Shown here one piece after another: positions 63,118-64,000 of a stretch of 64,000 bases of DNA. The translations under genes and the position numbers were made by a program. The stretch covers positions 179,154 to 243,153 of the forward strand of contig CAMELV010000002.1 in NCBI GenBank assembly GCA_945925985.1, in the 5' to 3' direction. The notes under the pieces are model-generated. The model did not search any database, was not told the origin of the DNA, and saw only the letters and a list, made by a program, of their open reading frames with translations. This DNA comes from Comamonas sp. lk (GTDB lineage: Bacteria > Pseudomonadota > Gammaproteobacteria > Burkholderiales > Burkholderiaceae_C). Numbering within the stretch: position 1 is the first letter of the stretch; each line of letters begins with the position of its first letter.

Positions 63118-64000
63118 ATGACTGCTAACCTGAACTTTCCCTCAATAAAGACCTTCTCGCCCAATGGTGGCAACGTCGCACTTAACCCGACGTCGACCGA
63201 TGGCGACCCAAAATCCGAAGACTTTGCTGCTGTTTTGACCGGCCAAATGTTCAAGGCTGAACGGCAAGGTCTTGCCGCTCAGGTATCAGATGGCCCCAGC
63301 CTGCAAGTTGTTTCATTGGGCACCAAGCTCAACGTCATCACGACGGATGAGCCCTTACCGGACCTTAGCAGCCTAGCAACATTCGCCCGAGCCCAGGGTT
63401 TGGACGAACTCGCCATACAGGCACTGTTTGGCCCCAATATCGGCCCAAAGAGCGACGTCGCTGTCGGCGGACAAGGTCAAACATCAGCCCTAGGTGTGGC
63501 CTCCGCCGCACCTGTGTGGCAGTTCAGCCATCCGAAATTATCCAGTGCGCTATTTCCCGAACCTGTTGGACGGCTCGACGATGCGTCTCGGCCGGAAAAT
63601 AGCGGTTTGGACCTAGCCCTGGCAGGGCCCTTTGGTCCACCTGTCCGAACCACCGAGCAAGCGGGCGCCAAAGCGGAACCGATGGGCATCACCATTGGGC
63701 CCTGGGTCTCATTGGGGTCAACTGACACAAACAAGGTTGCCCAAGCACAGCCCGACATGAGGTTTAACGCCGGCGCCGAAGAATTCATCCAGGACGCGGT
63801 AAGGCTGAGCATCACCATGCCAGTCAAAGACATCACAAAGCGACCGCCCAACCCGGAAAATAGCGGTTTGGACCTAGCCCTGGCAGGGCCCTTTGGTCCA
63901 CCTGTCCGAACCACCGAGCACGCGGGCGCCAAAGCGGAACCGATGGGCATCACCATTGGGCCCTGGGTCTCATTGGGGTCAACTGACACAAACAAGGTTG
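63118..64000 (+). CDS. fliK: Flagellar hook-length control protein FliK (5' part, runs off window)
   Basis: An open frame from ATG 63118 with no stop before the window end. The N-terminus (TANLNFPSIKTFSPNGGN) and low-complexity, Gly/Pro/Ala/Ser-rich composition suit FliK. It is divergent from flhA, where fliK-fliLMN often begins. No C-terminal substrate-specificity switch domain is in the window, so the name is inferred from context and composition. Residues from about 159 contain an 87-residue unit starting PENSGLDLALAGPFGPPVR that is repeated at about 246. FliK measures hook length as a secreted ruler, so repeats would lengthen it. Confidence 0.7.
   Translation, partial: MTANLNFPSIKTFSPNGGNVALNPTSTDGDPKSEDFAAVLTGQMFKAERQGLAAQVSDGPSLQVVSLGTKLNVITTDEPLPDLSSLATFARAQGLDELAIQALFGPNIGPKSDVAVGGQGQTSALGVASAAPVWQFSHPKLSSALFPEPVGRLDDASRPENSGLDLALAGPFGPPVRTTEQAGAKAEPMGITIGPWVSLGSTDTNKVAQAQPDMRFNAGAEEFIQDAVRLSITMPVKDITKRPPNPENSGLDLALAGPFGPPVRTTEHAGAKAEPMGITIGPWVSLGSTDTNKV
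63592..64000 (+). repeat. 261-bp in-frame tandem repeat inside fliK
   Basis: Bases 63592-63739 recur at 63853-64000, an offset of exactly 261 bases (87 codons). Over these 148 bases I found a single difference (CAA to CAC, Gln to His). The window ends within the second copy, so more copies may follow. Confidence 0.9.

Noticed and set aside
63477..63995. Minus-strand frame with an obvious internal protein repeat
   Set aside because: It is the reverse reading of the fliK tandem repeat. The plus frame is open from 63118 and fits context; the repeat in the minus frame is a by-product.

Overview
The window is a dense, GC-rich bacterial chromosome segment. Gene content points to a flagellated betaproteobacterium of the Burkholderiales, most likely Comamonadaceae near Rhodoferax/Polaromonas. 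This rests on the grpE-dnaK-dnaJ order, the etfBA/acyl-CoA dehydrogenase set, the flhA-flhF-flhG-fliA block and dispersed short repeats containing TATAGCTAT. The family assignment is inference; no 16S or other marker gene is present. No tRNA, rRNA, CRISPR array or insertion sequence was seen.

Layout. (1) 1-6.6 kb: 3' end of glucarate dehydratase, a ComFB-like protein, a small winged-helix regulator, an FKBP isomerase, then grpE-dnaK-dnaJ with a sigma32-like promoter. (2) 5.8-13.5 kb: an IclR regulator divergent from a polar amino-acid-type ABC transporter, followed by a creatininase-family amidohydrolase, an AstE/AspA-type deacylase, a class V PLP enzyme and a RidA-like protein. This reads as one uptake-and-degradation operon for an unknown nitrogenous compound. 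(3) 13.5-21.5 kb: trhO, nitronate monooxygenase, acyl-CoA dehydrogenase with etfA/etfB, a mechanosensitive channel and a histone-deacetylase-family protein. (4) 21.5-26.7 kb: moxR, DUF58, a transglutaminase and mltB in one tightly spaced operon. (5) 26.7-36 kb: a minus-strand cluster of envelope proteins of unknown joint function (lipoprotein, DUF3604, membrane aminopropyltransferase-like protein, PpiC-type isomerase, HupE/UreJ, 2OG-Fe(II) oxygenase, two uncharacterised proteins). (6) 36-46 kb: a TrkA-N potassium channel, a vapBC-like toxin-antitoxin pair, alpha-E and ATP-grasp proteins, comEC and a coiled-coil/alpha-carbonic anhydrase fusion. (7) 45-64 kb: two flagellar blocks. One is a sigma54 activator followed by fliEFGHIJ and two uncharacterised genes. 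The other is flhA-flhF-flhG-fliA-fliS-motA-motB, with fliK divergent from flhA and running off the window.

The observations most worth following are: an in-frame 261-bp tandem duplication in fliK, which encodes the hook-length ruler; sigma54 promoters in front of the flagellar activator gene and flhA; an FlhG that lacks room for the usual FlhF-stimulating N-terminus; a dispersed 53-bp repeat that appears to supply the MltB signal peptide; the DUF3604 envelope cluster with a perfect 27-bp palindrome; and the creatininase/deacylase/PLP-enzyme catabolic operon. All similarity calls come from reading the sequence against remembered family features; no database search was run.
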